Source: CAITSH01 sp964385505 (lineage in GTDB: Bacteria > Pseudomonadota > Gammaproteobacteria > Burkholderiales > SG8-39). Taken from it: a stretch of 18,989 nucleotides of DNA. Made by a program: the position numbers and the translations under genes. This document shows positions 7,395 through 16,397 of this stretch, one piece after another. The notes under the pieces were generated by a model. The model had not been told where the DNA came from, did no database searches, and was given only the letters and a program-made list of their open reading frames with translations. Numbering within the stretch: position 1 is the first letter of the stretch; every line of letters begins with the position of its first letter. Location: positions 1 through 18,989 of the forward strand of contig CAYLPI010000069.1 of NCBI GenBank assembly GCA_964385505.1. Reading direction: 5' to 3'.

Positions 7395-7437
7395 ATAACG
7401 CCGCAGCAAGGCCGTGCCGGCCGAGGCAAGGCGTTAT
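7395..7437. repeat. Nested inverted repeat (43 bp)
   Basis: Outer arms ATAACGCC (7395-7402) and GGCGTTAT (7430-7437) are perfect complements. Inside them GGCCG (7410-7414) and CGGCC (7418-7422) pair around TGC. Both 7-base spacers are similar (GCAGCAA and GAGGCAA), giving a symmetric two-tier hairpin. It lies between the holin-family gene and the outer-membrane protein gene, 72 bases upstream of the latter. A leader structure or REP-like element is possible. Confidence 0.55.
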
Positions 7438-7509
7438 GTGCGATGGCGTACATACACGCGGGCGGAATGTTTGGATACTCCGCAGACGAAAACCATTCAT
7501 GGAATCCAA

Positions 7510-7989
7510 ATGAAAAAACTGATATCGGCTGCAGCTTGCATAACGGCCTTCGCCGCCGCCCCGGCATTTGCACAATCCTACGTCGGCGCGGGTGTCGGCG
7601 CCGCCAAGACGGATACCAACGAAACCTCGTACAAGCTGTACGGCGGATTCCAGTTCAACCCGACCTGGGGCATGGAAGTCGCCTACAACGACCTTGGCCG
7701 TTATCGCGGCGCCGATGTCGACTCCTGGTCGATCGCCGGTACCGGCACGGTGCCGCTGGGCACCAACTGGTCGCTGCTGGGCAAACTGGGGGCCACCTCC
7801 AACCGCCCGAAATTTGCCGGTTCCTCGAACAAGACCGACGTGCTGTATGGCATCGGCGTCGGCTACAGCATGACCAAGAATGTCGGCCTGCGGCTCGAAT
7901 ACGAAGATTTCGGCACGCTGTCGAAATCGAACAACGGCAACAATTCGACAGGCAGCAATCTCGGCCTGAGCGTGAAATACACGTTCTGA
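7510..7989 (+). CDS. Small outer-membrane beta-barrel protein (OmpA-TM/OmpX-like)
   Basis: 159 residues. A classical signal peptide runs MKKLISAAACITAFAAAPAFA with an AFA cleavage site before Gln22. The mature part alternates polar and hydrophobic residues in strands separated by Gly/Asn/Ser turns (YVGAGVGAAKT, YKLYGGFQFNPTWGMEVAYNDLG, LLGKLGATS, VLYGIGVGYSMTKNVGLRLEYEDFG). It ends in SVKYTF, with a C-terminal phenylalanine as recognised by the BAM machinery. The pattern suits an 8-strand barrel of the outer-membrane beta-barrel/OmpA-like superfamily; a specific function cannot be assigned. The frame is open for 32 codons upstream, but the signal peptide fixes the start at 7510. A good terminator follows 19 bases after the stop, so this gene ends the plus-strand run. 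Confidence 0.87.
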   Translation: MKKLISAAACITAFAAAPAFAQSYVGAGVGAAKTDTNETSYKLYGGFQFNPTWGMEVAYNDLGRYRGADVDSWSIAGTGTVPLGTNWSLLGKLGATSNRPKFAGSSNKTDVLYGIGVGYSMTKNVGLRLEYEDFGTLSKSNNGNNSTGSNLGLSVKYTF

Positions 7990-8008
7990 GCGCGTCTCCA
8001 GCAGCGCG

Positions 8009-8034
8009 AACGCCGGGCTTGGTCCCGGCGTTTT
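8009..8034 (+). terminator. Rho-independent terminator of the outer-membrane protein gene
   Basis: AACGCCGGG (8009-8017) pairs with CCCGGCGTT (8024-8032) around a 6-base loop. The T residues continue to 8034, giving a short TTTT tract. Confidence 0.85.
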
Positions 8035-8048
8035 ACATTGCGGGTTCG

Positions 8049-8070
8049 CGCGAGGCCTAAAGGCCCCGCG
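8049..8070. repeat. GC-rich hairpin between convergent genes
   Basis: CGCG (8049-8052) and CGCG (8067-8070) flank GGCC TAAA GGCC (8054-8065), with one A-C mismatch, forming a compact stem with a TAAA loop. It lies 27 bases beyond the stop of the ClpP-like gene on the minus strand. It lacks a T-tract, so it may be a 3'-end stabilising structure rather than an intrinsic terminator. Confidence 0.45.
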
Positions 8071-8096
8071 TCACGGATCGTCGCAGGCGGCGCGCG

Positions 8097-9113
8097 CTAA
8101 GGCAGGTGACGCGACGGGTCCGGCTTGTCTGGGCCGGACTCGGCGGCGCTACTCGGGCGGCTGTCGCCGCCGCGCGCCGATGTCGCGCCCGGCGTGCCGC
8201 CGATGCCGGCGGTCAAGCTGCCCAATCGCACCGTGACCGCCGCCTGCGGATAGGTGTTGCAGCGTCCGGCGCCGGCAAGCGGCAGCGTGCATGGCGGCAA
8301 ACCGGCCTTGCGTTGCAGGTAATCGTACATCGACAGGTTGAGCCCTCTGGCGGCCGCCGCGTCGGCGAGGTCTTCCGAGGAAGGGCTGATGCCCTCGAGG
8401 TAATAGCGCTTGAGTTCCGCCGCATCGAGCATTTGCATGGCCTCGGGCGGAACAATCATAACCGCCTCGTACAGGGAGTCGGGGAAATCCATCTCCTCGA
8501 TGTAGCGCTTGAGCGCCCGTTGCAGGTTGCGGAAGCGGGTCTGGCGGTCGGGCGCGTCCAGCGTATACGGGAAATAAGGCCGGTGGATTCCCAACCGTCC
8601 GGCGACGCTGCGCCGTTCACCGCCCATGAACGCGAACACGCAGGCGCTCAGACACTGGTCGTTGGTGCCGACCAGGGTGTAGACACCCAGCTTACGCAGC
8701 ATGCGTCCGAGGTCCATGCCGGCATCGATGTCGCCGCCGTTGCTGGCAAACCATACGGCGTTGCCGGCCAGCCGCTGTTTGCCGTCCTTGAGAAGTTTGA
8801 TCATGATTGCCGCGCTGGCGACGTCCCTGGGCGTGATCTCGCCGGCGAGAAAGGCATGCACTTCGGCCGGCGCGCCGCCGGCGCCGGGCGGCGCATACGC
8901 GAGGTCGTCCGGATTGGCGTATTTGCGCGCCGGCGACCAGCGTTGCTCGCCGTTGATTTGCTCAACGGTGCGGAAATAAAGCTCGGCGTGCAAGGGGGTG
9001 CTTTGCAGCGTCAGCACAAGACTGAGACAGGGCAGGGCGAGCGCAGCGGCGAAGCGGGCATAGCGCGCCATTGCGGCGCGAATGCCTGACGCAAAACCCG
9101 CGCTACTTGTCAT
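8097..9113 (-). CDS. Exported ClpP-like (crotonase-fold) protein, COG3904 type
   Basis: 338 residues from the ATG at 9113. That start follows AAAGGG about 9 bases upstream; a second possible ATG is at 9071, and 44 further codons are open upstream. A basic N-terminus and hydrophobic stretch (about 19-43, ending STPLHA) form a signal peptide. The body matches the periplasmic relatives of ClpP: SNGGD (124-128) as the oxyanion-hole loop, CLSACVFAFMGG (154-165) with Ser156 in the position of the ClpP nucleophile, and GIHRP (175-179) with His177 as the likely partner. A third acid residue is not obvious. The tail from about 300 is low-complexity Gly/Ser/Pro. Four Cys (154, 158, 275, 285) could form disulfides in the periplasm. 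Protease activity in this family is predicted rather than shown. It follows lon on the same strand after 296 bases, which hold a possible promoter and an operator-like palindrome. Confidence 0.78.
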   Translation of the reverse strand: MTSSAGFASGIRAAMARYARFAAALALPCLSLVLTLQSTPLHAELYFRTVEQINGEQRWSPARKYANPDDLAYAPPGAGGAPAEVHAFLAGEITPRDVASAAIMIKLLKDGKQRLAGNAVWFASNGGDIDAGMDLGRMLRKLGVYTLVGTNDQCLSACVFAFMGGERRSVAGRLGIHRPYFPYTLDAPDRQTRFRNLQRALKRYIEEMDFPDSLYEAVMIVPPEAMQMLDAAELKRYYLEGISPSSEDLADAAAARGLNLSMYDYLQRKAGLPPCTLPLAGAGRCNTYPQAAVTVRLGSLTAGIGGTPGATSARGGDSRPSSAAESGPDKPDPSRHLP

Positions 9114-9409
9114 GGTGCGATGCCCTTTTACCTGAGTGGCCCGCCATGTTTCCCACCGAAGGCAGGGATATTCAGGACGTCCTGGAGCATGCTGCGCGCA
9201 ATCGATAATAAGCGCAAGCGCGAGCCAATCTCTGTTCGCTGCCACACATAAGGCAAGGAACGCGCAAAAAAATTGCCGCGCTGTTTGCGTTCCCCGGGGG
9301 TTCGCTGCTGCCGCGGCGCTGCCGGGCGGGTCCGGGCCGAAACAGCGTACCTGCTGGAAACGGCCGCCTGGCGCGCATTTCCAGCCGGCGCTGCCGCCAC
9401 CGGTGGCGC
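9114..9409. other. Intergenic region between lon and the ClpP-like gene
   Basis: No credible gene lies in these 296 bases. They hold a 33-bp palindromic repeat (copy B, 9353-9385), a TATTAT-like -10 on the minus strand (9205-9210) without a good -35, and a 12-bp perfect palindrome CAGGACGTCCTG (9173-9184) downstream of that -10. This suggests that the ClpP-like gene has its own promoter. Open frames here lack codon bias and homology. Confidence 0.5.
9353..9385 (+). repeat. 33-bp palindromic repeat, copy B
   Basis: GCTGGAAA (9353-9360) and TTTCCAGC (9378-9385) are perfect 8-bp arms around a 17-base loop holding the core CCGCCTGGC. It is preceded by TACCT, as is copy C. It lies 24 bases beyond the lon stop codon, so it would be at the 3' end of the lon transcript, read in reverse orientation. 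Confidence 0.85.
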
Positions 9410-11857
<2,448 letters not shown>

Positions 11858-11940
11858 CGCTGTTTCCCTTTCGCCTGGCGCGCCCGGGGGGATGGTCACG
11901 GGTAAAAAGTCCCGCGCGCATCGGCTCGCTCATGATTACG

Positions 11941-11969
11941 TAAATGGGGGCGGGTGGGGCGGAAACAAG
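11941..11969 (-). promoter_or_regulatory. Heat-shock (sigma-32 type) promoter of lon
   Basis: On the minus strand CTTGTT (11969-11964) and CCCCATTTA (11949-11941) are separated by 14 bases. The sigma-32 consensus is CTTGAA, 13-17 bases, CCCCATnTa, so the -10 matches fully and the -35 at 4 of 6. The inferred transcript start near 11934 leaves a leader of about 75 bases before the lon ATG. Confidence 0.75.
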
Positions 11970-12017
11970 CGGCTCGCCGGCGGACCGATTGAGAAGAGCT
12001 GGGCAATGGCTGGAACG

Positions 12018-12036
12018 CCGCGCCGAGCGCGGTTTT
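12018..12036. repeat. Small GC hairpin with T-tract
   Basis: CCGCGC (12018-12023) pairs with GCGCGG (12027-12032) around CGA and is followed by TTTT on the plus strand. No plus-strand gene precedes it. Read on the minus strand it lies downstream of the PLDc_N gene without a useful T-tract. Its role is unclear. Confidence 0.35.
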
Positions 12037-12040
12037 GCGC

Positions 12041-12056
12041 GTCATGCCGGCATGAC
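12041..12056. repeat. 16-bp perfect palindrome
   Basis: GTCATGCCGGCATGAC is its own reverse complement. It sits 54 bases beyond the PLDc_N stop and about 72 bases upstream of the lon -35 element. It could be a regulator site for lon or a transcript-end hairpin for the ppk2 unit. Confidence 0.55.
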
Positions 12057-12110
12057 CCTTGTGTTTGCGGGGGATTGCGGGGGACTGCGGGCTGCTGCGC
12101 CGCAGACCAA

Positions 12111-12299
12111 TCAGGTCTTGCTGCCGCGCGGCCCGAGGAAATACCACAACACCAGCCCGACTACCGGCAATAGCAACACCGCGACAATCCAGATCAGCTT
12201 CTTCTCATTGGACGCCGCGCTCTGAAAAATATTCAGGATGGCCCAGATGTCGCCGGCCAGTATCAGCACGCCCCAAAGACTGTTGAATCCCATGTTCAT
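12111..12299 (-). CDS. Small PLDc_N-domain membrane protein
   Basis: 62 residues with two transmembrane helices and the short phospholipase-D-nuclease N-terminal (PLDc_N, PF13396-like) pattern: a first helix with a conserved Trp (WGVLILAGDIWAILNIFQS), a polar turn with NEKKLIWI, then a second helix VAVLLLPVVGLVLWYFLGPRG ending in the conserved Gly-Pro-Arg-Gly. In larger proteins this module precedes cardiolipin synthase-type domains; here it stands alone and has no catalytic HKD motif, so it is likely a membrane accessory protein. The ATG at 12299 is chosen (a second ATG follows at 12293), with GAAAGA upstream; the open frame extends further without domain content. It starts 37 bases after the ppk2 stop on the same strand, so the two probably share one mRNA. 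Confidence 0.8.
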   Translation of the reverse strand: MNMGFNSLWGVLILAGDIWAILNIFQSAASNEKKLIWIVAVLLLPVVGLVLWYFLGPRGSKT

Positions 12300-12336
12300 G
12301 GCTGTTCTTTCAGGACGTCGCGCGAGATTCCGGCAG

Positions 12337-13143
12337 TCATTTCGCGAGCTGGCGGTTTTGCAGGTCGGCTGTATCGTAATCAAATACCACGGTGCGGTCG
12401 GCGGCAACCAGTTTTTCGTCCCGGCCGGCATAGTCGATGCGGCCCAGCAGGTCGCGAATAATGTTTATGCGCGCCTCGTGCTTGGCGTCTGCGCGTACCA
12501 GCGTCCAGGGCGCGACCGGGTTGTGTGTGCGCACCAGCATTTCATTGCGGGCGAGGCTGTAGGCGTTCCATTGCCGCAGCGCGTCGTCGTCGATGGCGCT
12601 GACCTTCCATTGTTTGAGCGGATCGCTGCGGCGCGCTTCCAGGCGCGATTTCTGTTCCGCCTTGCTGATATCGAGGTAGTACTTGAGCAGCTTGACGCCG
12701 GAGCGCACCAGCATGTGCTCGAAGTTCGGTACCGAGACGATGAATTCTTCGTGCTCGCCGTCGCTGCAAAACCCCATCACGCGCTCGACGCCGGCGCGGT
12801 TGTACCAGCTGCGGTTGAACAGCACCATCTCCTGTGCCGCCGGCAGGAAAGTCACATAGCGCTGGAAGTACCAGGACGAGCGTTCGCGGTCGGAAGGCTT
12901 GCCAAGGGCGACGACGCGCGTTTCGCGCGGGCTCAGGTGCTGGACGATGCGCTTGATGGCGCCGTCCTTGCCCGAGGCGTCGCGGCCTTCGAGAATGATC
13001 AGGATCTTGTCGTTGCGGCAGATGATGTGACGCTGCAGTTTTACCAGTTCAACCTGCAGCTTGTGCAGCGTGGCCTTGTAGGCTTTCTTCGACATCGGTG
13101 CATCGTGTTCGCCGGTGTCGCCGGCTGAGGCCTTCTTGACCAT
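12337..13143 (-). CDS. ppk2: Polyphosphate kinase 2 family protein (class I-like)
   Basis: 268 residues from the ATG at 13143; alternatives are ATG at 13167 (276 residues) and 13095, and none has a strong ribosome-binding site. The family signature is complete: Walker A with PPK2-specific context, LEGRDASGKDGAIKR (51-65); SDRERSSWYFQRYV (84-97), carrying the lid-type arginines; the Walker B-like VLFNRSWYNRAGVERVMGF (107-125); and the C-terminal half with WNAYSLARNEML and VRADAKHEARIN. PPK2 enzymes phosphorylate nucleoside mono- or diphosphates with polyphosphate, or run in reverse. The length and single domain fit the one-domain class that favours nucleoside diphosphates; exact preference cannot be read. 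It acts in the cytoplasm in energy storage and nucleotide balance. It lies 213 bases after the phnW stop, and a 33-bp repeat is in that gap. A PLDc_N gene follows. Confidence 0.93.
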   Translation of the reverse strand: MVKKASAGDTGEHDAPMSKKAYKATLHKLQVELVKLQRHIICRNDKILIILEGRDASGKDGAIKRIVQHLSPRETRVVALGKPSDRERSSWYFQRYVTFLPAAQEMVLFNRSWYNRAGVERVMGFCSDGEHEEFIVSVPNFEHMLVRSGVKLLKYYLDISKAEQKSRLEARRSDPLKQWKVSAIDDDALRQWNAYSLARNEMLVRTHNPVAPWTLVRADAKHEARINIIRDLLGRIDYAGRDEKLVAADRTVVFDYDTADLQNRQLAK

Positions 13144-13264
13144 GGTGATTGCTTTGTCGCGCGGCATGCGGAAAACCGCACATCCGGCATTGTGGTGCTG
13201 TGGTGGCATGGCCTCTGTTCGCTGGGCAACATACTGCAAGACCGGCAAGGCGCTTGCCGCATCG

Positions 13265-13275
13265 GCTGGAAACGC
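13265..13275 (+). repeat. Possible fragment of the 33-bp repeat
   Basis: GCTGGAAACGC is identical to the first 11 bases of copy A, 43 bases upstream of copy C. The remaining 22 bases do not match, so it is either a decayed copy or chance. Confidence 0.3.
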
Positions 13276-13307
13276 TTGCAGGGTGCGCCTCAACGACCAG
13301 GGCGCAG

Positions 13308-13340
13308 GCTGGAAAACCAAGCCAGACGGGGCTTTCCAGC
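13308..13340 (-). repeat. 33-bp palindromic repeat, copy C
   Basis: On the minus strand it begins GCTGGAAAGCCCCGTCTGGC and ends TTTCCAGC, with perfect 8-bp arms and the core CCGTCTGGC. It is preceded by TACCT and followed by CTGCGC, close to the flanks of copy B (TACCT and CGGCGC). It lies 16 bases beyond the phnW stop codon. Confidence 0.85.
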
Positions 13341-13356
13341 AGGTATGCCTTTGCCG

Positions 13357-14490
13357 TCAGGCGGCGGCGGACAGGGGTTTGAGCTGTCCGACACCCATGT
13401 CGGCGAGCGCCAGCGCGACGGCGCCGACCATGTTGCGCATTTCGTCGGCGTCAATGGCGCCGATGCAGCCGACCCGGAAGGTCTCGGTCTTGGTCAGCTT
13501 GCCCGGATAGAGCACGTAGCCGCGATCGCGCAGGCGCACATAAAAGTCGTCGAAGTTGTAGCGCGGGTCGGCCGGCGCGTGAAAAGTCACGATGATCGGC
13601 GCCTGCACGGCACGCGCGAGAAAGGGCCGGAAGCCGAGCCGGCTCATGCCTTCTATGAGCGCGTCGCAATTGGCCTGGTAGCGCGCGCCGCGCGCCGGCT
13701 GGCCACCCTGCGCCTTGAACTGGTCGACGGCGGCGCGCAGCGCGGCGACGACATGGGTCGGCGGGGTGTAGCGCCAGCGGCCGTTCGATTCCATGTAAGT
13801 CCACTGGTCGTACAAGTCCATGGCCAGCGAGTGGCTGTTGGCGGCGCATTTTTCGAGCACGGCCTTGCGCGCGAGGACAAAGCCCATGCCGGGCACGCCC
13901 TCGAGGCATTTGCCCGAGGCCGAGATGAGCGCGTCGAAGGCGATCTTGCGCGCGTCGATGTCGATGGCGCCGAAAGAGCTCATGGCGTCGATGATCAGGC
14001 CCTTGCCGCGCTTTGCGCACTCGGCGGCGATATCGGCGAGCGGATTGAGGATGCCGGCGCTGGTTTCGCAGTGCACCTGCGCGACATGGGTGATGGCCGG
14101 GTCGGCGTCGAGTGCATCGGCGATCATCTTGCCGGTCGCCGCCTTGTCCTCGGGCACAGTCAGTTCGACGGCGTTACGCCCGAGGTATTTGCAGATTCTA
14201 AGGATGCGCTGGCAGTAGGCGCCGTTTTGCGGCACCAGCACCTTGCCGTTTTTCGGTACCAGCGTGCCTATCGAGGCCTCGACCGAGAAGGTGCCGCTGC
14301 CCTGCAAGGGCACGCAGACATGGGTCTCGCCGGCGTTGGCGATGGCCAGCAGGTCGGCGCGAAGGCTGGTCATGACGGCGTTGAACGCCGCATCCCACGG
14401 CCCATGGTCGCGCAGCATCGCCTGGCGCGTGGCGGCAGAGGTGGTGGTGGGGCCGGGCGTCAGCAGTACCGGGTCGTTGCCTATGATCAT
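13357..14490 (-). CDS. phnW: 2-aminoethylphosphonate--pyruvate transaminase
   Basis: 377 residues. An ATG at 14496 lies 6 bases upstream in frame, but AGGGA abuts it and is exactly 6 bases from the ATG at 14490, so 14490 is chosen. It is a class V (fold type I) aminotransferase with PhnW features: LLTPGPTTTSAATRQAML near the N-terminus, CVPLQGSGTFSVEA (59-72), the cofactor aspartate in IIDAMSSFG (Asp168) and the PLP lysine in SASGKCLEGVPGMGF (Lys194). Lys194 is also, as I recall, the number in the Salmonella enzyme. The reaction transfers the amino group of 2-aminoethylphosphonate to pyruvate, giving phosphonoacetaldehyde and alanine. The next enzymes (phnX, or phnA/phnY) and a phosphonate transporter are not in the window, so it stands alone. 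It is divergent from gltX. Confidence 0.93.
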   Translation of the reverse strand: MIIGNDPVLLTPGPTTTSAATRQAMLRDHGPWDAAFNAVMTSLRADLLAIANAGETHVCVPLQGSGTFSVEASIGTLVPKNGKVLVPQNGAYCQRILRICKYLGRNAVELTVPEDKAATGKMIADALDADPAITHVAQVHCETSAGILNPLADIAAECAKRGKGLIIDAMSSFGAIDIDARKIAFDALISASGKCLEGVPGMGFVLARKAVLEKCAANSHSLAMDLYDQWTYMESNGRWRYTPPTHVVAALRAAVDQFKAQGGQPARGARYQANCDALIEGMSRLGFRPFLARAVQAPIIVTFHAPADPRYNFDDFYVRLRDRGYVLYPGKLTKTETFRVGCIGAIDADEMRNMVGAVALALADMGVGQLKPLSAAA

Positions 14491-14676
14491 GGTCATTCCC
14501 TGAAAAAAACCGGCCGCGCAGACGATAGCCCGCTGGCTTCATATTGGCGGAAGTGTAGCCTTTGCCGATACGACCGCGCCAGCCCCTTGCGCTCGCGGTG
14601 CACGTGTCCGCGCCGTCGCAGCGCCTGGGTGCGTGGCGTACAATGCGCGCTTTCCGAAATCTGATTTGGCTACCTC

Positions 14677-16074
14677 ATGGTCCGCACCCGCTTTGCCCCC
14701 AGTCCGACCGGTTACCTGCATCTTGGCGGCGCGCGCACCGCGCTGTTCTCGTGGGCTTACGCGCGCAAGCACGGTGGCAAGTTCATCCTGCGCATCGAGG
14801 ACACCGACCTCGAGCGCTCCACTGCGGCGTCGTCGCAGGCGATTCTGGACGGCATGCAATGGCTCGGGCTCGATTACGACGAAGGGCCGTTCTACCAGAT
14901 GCAACGCCTCGACCGTTACCGAGAAGCCGCCGACAAGCTGTTGCGCGACGGTCATGCCTACTGGTGTTATGCCAGCAAGGAGGAACTTGACACAATGCGC
15001 GAGCAGCAGCGCGCGCGTGGTGACAAACCGCGCTACGACGGGCGCTGGCGTCCGGAGAACGCCAAGCGCCTGGGGCTTACGGCGCCCGATGGCGGGAAGC
15101 CGGTGCTGCGATTCCGCAATCCCGATGACGGCGAGGTGAGGTTCCGCGATCTGGTGAAGGGGCCCATTACCATTGCGAACCGCGAAATCGACGATCTGGT
15201 GCTGTTGCGCGCCGATGGTGTGCCAACTTATAACTTCGGCGTCGTCATCGACGATCTCGACATGGACATCACCCATGTCATCCGCGGCGACGACCACGTC
15301 AACAACACCCCGCGCCAGGTCAACCTGTACCGCGCGCTGGGCGCCCGCCTGCCGGAGTTTGCGCATGTACCAATGATCCTCGGCGCCGACGGGGAGCGCT
15401 TGTCAAAGCGCCATGGCGCGGTGAGCGTGATGCAGTATCCCGAGGACGGCTACCTGCCCGAGGCCATGCTCAATTGCCTGGCGCGCCTGGGCTGGTCGCA
15501 CGGCGATGACGAGGTGTTTTCGCTGGCGCAGTTCGTCGAGTGGTTCGACTTGTCGCATATCAGCCATTCGCCGGCACAGTTCAACCCCGAAAAGCTGCGC
15601 TGGCTGAACCAGCATTACCTCAAGGGGCGCACCGATGCCGAACTCTCCGCGATGGTCGGGCCGCGCATCGTAGCAGAAGGGGGGACGATCGACGGCGGGC
15701 CGGAACTCAACCAAGTGATGGCTTTGCTCAAGGACCGATCCGAAACGCTGGCGATACTGGCCGATGAGGCGATGATGTTTTATGGCGAGGCGAAGGCCAC
15801 CCCCGAGCTGCTCGCCCAGCATGTCGGTGATGAGGTAAAGCCGGCTTTGCGCGAGCTTGCGCTGCGCCTTGAGGCTGCGACCGAATGGCGAGCCGACATG
15901 ATCACGCCCATCCTCAAGTCTGTGCTGGAGCAGTTCGGGCTGAAAATGCCCAAACTGGCCATTCCAGTGCGCGTGGCCGTGTTCGGCCGGGCGCAGACGC
16001 CGGATCTGGCGGTGGTGCTGCGCCTTGCCGGACGCGAGCGGGTGGTGGGGCGCCTGCGTGCCGCCGCAGACTGA
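14677..16074 (+). CDS. gltX: Glutamate--tRNA ligase
   Basis: 465 residues, a full-length bacterial class I glutamyl-tRNA synthetase that charges tRNA-Glu in the cytoplasm. The N-terminal catalytic domain has RFAPSPTGYLHLGGARTAL (5-23) with the HIGH-type HLGG at 15-18, RIEDTD (39-44), and the KMSKS-type loop RLSKRHGA (241-248). The all-helical anticodon-binding domain fills about 330-465. The E. coli-type zinc site in the insert is lacking: the region around 95-125 has a single cysteine (Cys97, YWCYASKEE), as in many zinc-free GluRS. Start: ATG before VRTRFAPSPTGYLH, the usual N-terminus. A TACAAT (14639-14644) may be the -10 box, but no good -35 precedes it. It is divergent from phnW and followed by tRNA-Ala and tRNA-Glu. 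Confidence 0.97.
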   Translation: MVRTRFAPSPTGYLHLGGARTALFSWAYARKHGGKFILRIEDTDLERSTAASSQAILDGMQWLGLDYDEGPFYQMQRLDRYREAADKLLRDGHAYWCYASKEELDTMREQQRARGDKPRYDGRWRPENAKRLGLTAPDGGKPVLRFRNPDDGEVRFRDLVKGPITIANREIDDLVLLRADGVPTYNFGVVIDDLDMDITHVIRGDDHVNNTPRQVNLYRALGARLPEFAHVPMILGADGERLSKRHGAVSVMQYPEDGYLPEAMLNCLARLGWSHGDDEVFSLAQFVEWFDLSHISHSPAQFNPEKLRWLNQHYLKGRTDAELSAMVGPRIVAEGGTIDGGPELNQVMALLKDRSETLAILADEAMMFYGEAKATPELLAQHVGDEVKPALRELALRLEAATEWRADMITPILKSVLEQFGLKMPKLAIPVRVAVFGRAQTPDLAVVLRLAGRERVVGRLRAAAD

Positions 16075-16115
16075 GCGCGGTGCCAGCGGCGACCCGGGCA
16101 ATTTTCCAAGGAGAA

Positions 16116-16145
16116 TTTACAGATTCCCGCTTTTGCCCTTATAAT
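16116..16145 (+). promoter_or_regulatory. Strong sigma-70 type promoter of the tRNA genes
   Basis: TTTACA (16116-16121), an 18-base spacer and a perfect TATAAT (16140-16145). It is followed by a GC-rich stretch CGCGGGC (16146-16152), which resembles the discriminator of stable-RNA promoters under stringent control. tRNA-Ala begins 12 bases after the -10 box. Confidence 0.8.
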
Positions 16146-16157
16146 CGCGGGCTTCGT

Positions 16158-16233
<76 letters not shown>

Positions 16234-16269
16234 ACGATTCAAAGCATCAAGGTAGCAAGGATAGAACCG

Positions 16270-16345
16270 GTCCCCATCGTCTAGAGGCCTAGGACATCAC
16301 CCTTTCACGGTGAGTACGCGAGTTCGAATCTCGCTGGGGACGCCA
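16270..16345 (+). tRNA. tRNA-Glu (anticodon UUC), CCA encoded
   Basis: 76 bases: acceptor GTCCCCA/TGGGGAC, anticodon stem TCACC/GGTGA with loop CTTTCAC, T arm GCGAGTTCGAATCTCGC, discriminator G73 and genomic CCA (16343-16345). It lies 36 bases after tRNA-Ala and is followed by a terminator, so both are one transcript. It is the substrate of the gltX product encoded just upstream. Confidence 0.97.
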
Positions 16346-16360
16346 AACACCCAAGACTTT

Positions 16361-16397
16361 GGGGTTACCGCCGTATTCCGGCCGTAACCCCTTTTTT
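16361..16397 (+). terminator. Rho-independent terminator of the tRNA operon
   Basis: GGGGTTAC (16361-16368) pairs with GTAACCCC (16384-16391), with CCG/CGG pairing in the inner part, followed by six T residues (16392-16397). Confidence 0.92.

Noticed and set aside
9260..9290. A-tract at 9268-9274 read as a U-tract terminator of lon
   Set aside because: The T-run on the minus strand is not preceded by a stable stem immediately upstream; only short GCGC arms flank it.
11896..12147. 83-codon minus-strand open frame between lon and the PLDc_N gene
   Set aside because: It overlaps the lon promoter and the end of the PLDc_N gene, has basic low-complexity composition and no ribosome-binding site.
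13192..14664. 490-codon plus-strand open frame over phnW
   Set aside because: Antisense to phnW, which has intact PLP-binding residues; the shadow has no domain.
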